Source: Fomitopsis serialis
Taxonomy: Eukaryota > Basidiomycota > Agaricomycetes > Polyporales > Fomitopsidaceae
Length of the DNA: 64,000 nt
Direction: 5' to 3'
Assembly: GCF_022376445.1 (NCBI RefSeq)
Contig: NW_025955126.1
Span: 22,829-86,828, forward strand
This document shows, one piece after another, positions 60,308-64,000 of this stretch. Every line of letters starts with the position of its first letter. The first letter of the stretch is position 1. The notes under the pieces are model-generated. The model made no database searches. It worked only from the letters and a program-made list of their open reading frames with translations, and was not told the DNA's origin. Made by a program: the position numbers and the translations under genes.

Positions 60308-63300
60308 TCAATGTAACTCCGGTGTGGTCCTGCCCGTAAGAATTGCAACGGAGTCGGAGACTACGGAAGTGAGGCTAAAGGTCCGGGTTTCGTCGATATG
60401 CGGCGTGAAGTCTGAGACGAGCTCCGCAGCGTTTTCGAGTTCCGTGGCGAGAATCCAGGAGGTTTCCTCGTCAGTTCTTCGTAACCAGCCCAGCGTACAT
60501 ATATAATACTGGCAGGCACGACGTCGACGATCAATCTTGGAGTCCAGGATTCGGAGATCTCGAACTCCGGTTCTCCGTCGATAAGGACTGGCGGAGGTGG
60601 AGACTGAACCCGTCCTGGTATGGTGTCGGAGTTGCGGGCTCGAGCTGTGAGACGTGGAAGACTGGGTGACAGCACGCATAGTGTCTGGGAGTCGAAGAGT
60701 GAAGGAATGTGAACCGGCTGGCGATAATGGTATAAGGTCCTAGTTCTTTCGGAGAACTTCTTTGCGGACGTGTGGAGCGGAATGTTCGGCTTGACGAAAC
60801 GGTATCTCCGACCTTAAGGTCCGGAGCCGGAGCCGGTGTTTGTCGCTTGGACCTGGTACCGGCTTGGCCTGAACGATATTCGTCCGGAGCAAGGTATGGA
60901 TTCGTCTAAGTCGACGACAAACTCGCGTGCGCGCGGAAGTGAGATCGCGTTCGGGATGAACAGCGAGGGCCGGATGTACCCTTGTTGGCAAGAAGGGCGA
61001 ATTCCGGTGGTCGCATTCGAGCATTGTTGTAAGCAAACTCCGCAAGGGCAGGAGACGCGACCAGTTGTCCTGCTGGTAGTTGCAGTAGACCCGGATGTAC
61101 TGTTCCAGGGTCTGGTTGACTCGTTCGGTTTGGCCATCGCCTTCCGGATGATAACCGGAGGTGAAGTGAAGGCGCATGTCGAGGGCTTTACCGAGTGAGC
61201 GGAAGAAATGGGACACGAACTCCGAGCCCGATCGGAGGTAACGTGCGAGGGAACTCCGTGCTTGAGAATACATGGAGGACGAAGGTCCGCAAGTTCCGGA
61301 GCGGTAAGGGTGTCGTGCGTAGGTATGAAAATGGACTGCTTGGTGAGCGGTCGACTACGACGAGGATGCGGTGAAACCATCGGAGTCCGGAAGCTGCTCG
61401 ATGAGGTCCATGGAGATGGAGTTCCAGGGTCGCTCGGGGATTGGGAGTTGTTGAGCGTGCATAGGAAGATGACGGGGACTTGGCTCGTGCACAGACGTAC
61501 AGGACTTGCATAGTCTCGGACGAGAGAGGAGTCCGGCCAGGAATAGTCCCGGGTATGGGGTTCGTCTTGTTCTGACCGTAGGTCCAGCGGTCGGATGGTC
61601 GGACGGGATCGGAGTACCCGGAGACGAGATCGTCCACGTCGGTACGTAGATTGACACTAAGACGCAGGAAGCCTTCTTCGTCGTGGACCAGCGTGCGTTT
61701 CGCCCTGAGAGGCCAGAGCGAGTCGGCAGCGAGCTCAGAGTCAGGGAAGGAGGCGGCTGAGCAGTCCGGATGTCGGAACGGAGTAGAGTTCGTCGTGGAT
61801 GAGGATGCGCGGAGGACTGGTTCTCGGAGAATGGTTGCCCGAGAGAGGAAGCGAGCTGTTCCTGCGTGAAAACAGGTCGGAATTGTGTGGGTTGACGACG
61901 GAGTAGTCACTATCCCCCTCTTTTGGGTAGACATCCCAACGGCGCGTGAGTGCGTCGGGTTTGCTTCCGAGTTTTCCGGGGCGGAATCGGATGATCATAT
62001 TGAACTGCGAGAGGAACTCCGACCAACGCGCTTGAGTCGGTCAGGATTTTGTGGTAGCGAAGTATTCGAGGTTCTGTGGTCCGTGACAACGTACGGAATT
62101 CGGAGCCTTCGAGATATGCCGCACGTCTGAAGCTTCAAAATAGCCAGAGTTCCTTACTGAGGTCGTAGTTCAGTTCCGCACAGTCAAGGTCGGAGTGAAA
62201 GCGATCGGTGGATTCCCGGAGTCCGGGTAGGACATTTCGGCGATTGCGTAGTCCGACGCATCGGTCTCGACGGTGATCTGCTTGTCGGGGATCCAGTGGT
62301 GCAGGATCGGAGCGGTGGTGAAAGCCTGCTTTAGCTCGTTGAACGCCTTACGGCAGTCCTCGGAGAAATTCCAGGCAACGGATTTCCGGGTGAGTCGGGT
62401 GAGCGGTAGGACGATTTCGGAGTAATTGTGAATGAACCGGCGGTAGAAATTGGCGAAGCCGAGAAACGATTGAACGTCTCGGACTTTGCGGGGTTCCGGC
62501 CAGTCCAGAATCGCCTTGACCTTAGACTCAGCCATGGTTAGACCGTCAGCGGAGAGGATGTACCCGAGGTACTCGACGGAGTCGGCGTGAAATTCGCACT
62601 TGTCCGCACGAGCGTAGAGGTGATGCTTTCGGAGCCGCCGGAGTACTTCCTTGACGTGTTTCCGGTGGTCCTCGGGGTTATCGGAATAGATGAGAATGTC
62701 GTCGAGATAAACCACACGTGAACGTCGAGTAGGTCGGAAAAAATCTCGTTGACAAACGCTGAAACGCCGCCGGGGCGTTGGAAAGTCCGAAGGGCATGAC
62801 TTGCCATTCAAAGGATCCGTATCGAGTTCGGAACGCGGTCTTCCACTCGTCTCCCGGAGCAATCCGGACAAGGTTGTAGGCGTGCCGGAGGTCAATCTTG
62901 GTATAGATTCTGGCCTTCCGAGGACTGTCCAGGAGATCGGAGATGAGGGGAAGAGGATAGCGGTCCTTCCGGGTGATTTTATTCAAACCCGGTAGTCGAC
63001 ACAGAGACGAAGCGACCCGTCTTTCTTCTTGACGAAGAGGACCGGAGCTCCGCACGGAGAATTGGAAGGGCGGATGAAACCAGAGCGGAGGTTCTCGTCA
63101 ATGTACTCTCGGAGAGTGTCGAGCTCTAGCTTGGACAAGGAATAGATAGGTCCGAGGGGTGGAACAGCGCCGTCCTCAACGGTGATTTTGAGGTCGTACG
63201 GGCGGTGTTCCGGCAAGATATCCGCCTTGGTCTTGCTGAAGACATCCGCAAACTCGTGGTACTCCTCCGGTATTCCGGTGAGGTCCGGAGGCGAGTCGGA

Positions 63301-64000
63301 GACGGATGAGCTGCGAGCAGAGGTTGAATCGACGGCCAGATTGAGCGAATAGCTCGTGGATCCGGCAAGCTTGCAGGCCCTAGAGAACGCCACAGCGTTC
63401 ACAAGAGATACCTGCGGAGCAGTACGCGGAGCAGACGGAGGATCCGGTAAAGGATCCGGAGGGGTCGGAGGTGGTACCGAGTCAGATACGGGACGAGTCG
63501 GAGGTGCGGTTCGGAATTGGATGCTGCGCTTCTTCCAATCAATCAACGGATTGTAGGCGGAGAGCCAGCTGTATCCCAGGACGGCGGAGACCGACTTATC
63601 GAGCGGAGTGACGTAGAAGTCGACGGAGAGAACTTCCCCTGAGGGAAAGTGGAGCGGAATCGAGGCGGTCCGAGTGATGGTCTCGTTAGACGTGCCGTCG
63701 AAAAGCTGCAGTCGGAGCGGAGTAACAGGCGAGGTGACAAGATGGTATTTCTCCGCGAAGTCCGAATCTACAAAACAGTGCGAAGATCCGGAATCGACAA
63801 GAGCGCGAAAGGGTGATGGTACAGAGTCGGAAAATAGTTCAATTGTGAGGGACGAAGGGTCGGAAAGAGCGGACGCGTTGAGTCGGAGAACCTGTTCCGC
63901 GCGGGTATCGTCAACGCAGTCCCCACCGCGCGCGGAAGGTCGGAGGACTGCGGACTAGTTTTTTGACTCCTTCGGAGCCTCTGGAGTCGTCGCCGGAGTT
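60308..64000 (-). pseudogene. Ty3/gypsy pol of a chromovirus, frame-broken, runs off the window
   Basis: Minus strand, read from the right edge: protease ALVDSGSSHCFVDSDF (about 63810); YNPLIDWKKRS; RT start [56 protein letters not shown] (YLDD at 62698-62709); RNase H ILHHWIPDKQITVETDASDY; integrase HVTSDRGSEFVSHFFRSL and SGYHPEGDGQTERVNQTLEQ (about 61250-61120); and a chromodomain-like tail with EFEI, YYICTLGW and DEETSW (about 60590-60440). The frame is broken many times; at 62988 (DYR-G-LN), near 62770 and near 62712 a single base appears lost. gag and the 5' LTR are beyond 64000. Confidence 0.85.

Overview
The window looks like accessory, transposon-packed chromosome from a basidiomycete fungus, most likely an Agaricomycete. 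The basis is short GT..AG introns (about 45-60 nt), high GC, a CxC2-type KDZ transposase, a Plavaka-type transposase paired with a DUF6532-type protein, a probable TET/JBP-like dioxygenase, and copia and chromodomain-gypsy retrotransposons. I recognise no ordinary housekeeping gene. No database search was possible; all family names come from motif recognition.

Layout. 1-17.7 kb holds compact multi-exon genes of unknown function around a full-length-looking KDZ transposase (11169-14441, +). That gene is head-to-head with an accessory gene (7987-11085, -) and is followed by the dioxygenase (14722-15966, -). Five arrays of a 14-bp hairpin-forming minisatellite sit between these genes. 17748-55992 (38.2 kb) is best read as one composite Plavaka-type element. 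It starts with the end sequence CATCAGGAAA and contains a DUF6532-type gene (18285-20965, -) head-to-head with a zinc-finger Plavaka transposase (from 21614, +). The transposase gene is split by three further elements with the same CATCAGGAAA/TTTCCTGATG ends: E2 (23662-31154), E3 (32134-51412) and E4 (51626-55992). Removing E2 or E3 with one copy of a 2-bp target duplication (TA, TG) restores the transposase frame. E2 carries a 3.7-kb foldback palindrome.

E3 carries a copia element (34090-50155; 258-bp LTRs, CGTCT duplication). The copia is itself split between protease and integrase by an 11-kb LTR element (35657-46732; 984-bp LTRs, ACGC duplication). That inner element has no recognisable gag or pol. 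Instead it encodes two giant open frames (about 1907 and 1062 codons) on its sense (minus) strand, overlapping as ATGA and built from diverged repeats. I regard this as the most novel content of the window.

55995-64000 is a second, decayed KDZ gene of another type. It is broken by the composite Plavaka boundary, by a truncated LTR element with a gag-like minus-strand gene (about 56.6-58.3 kb), and by a further insertion starting at 58558 that leads into a frame-broken chromodomain gypsy pol (60308-64000, -), which runs off the window. Nesting depth in E3 is at least four: Plavaka, then E3, then copia, then the giant-ORF LTR element. Many frame breaks are single-base losses, so some decay may instead be assembly indels.
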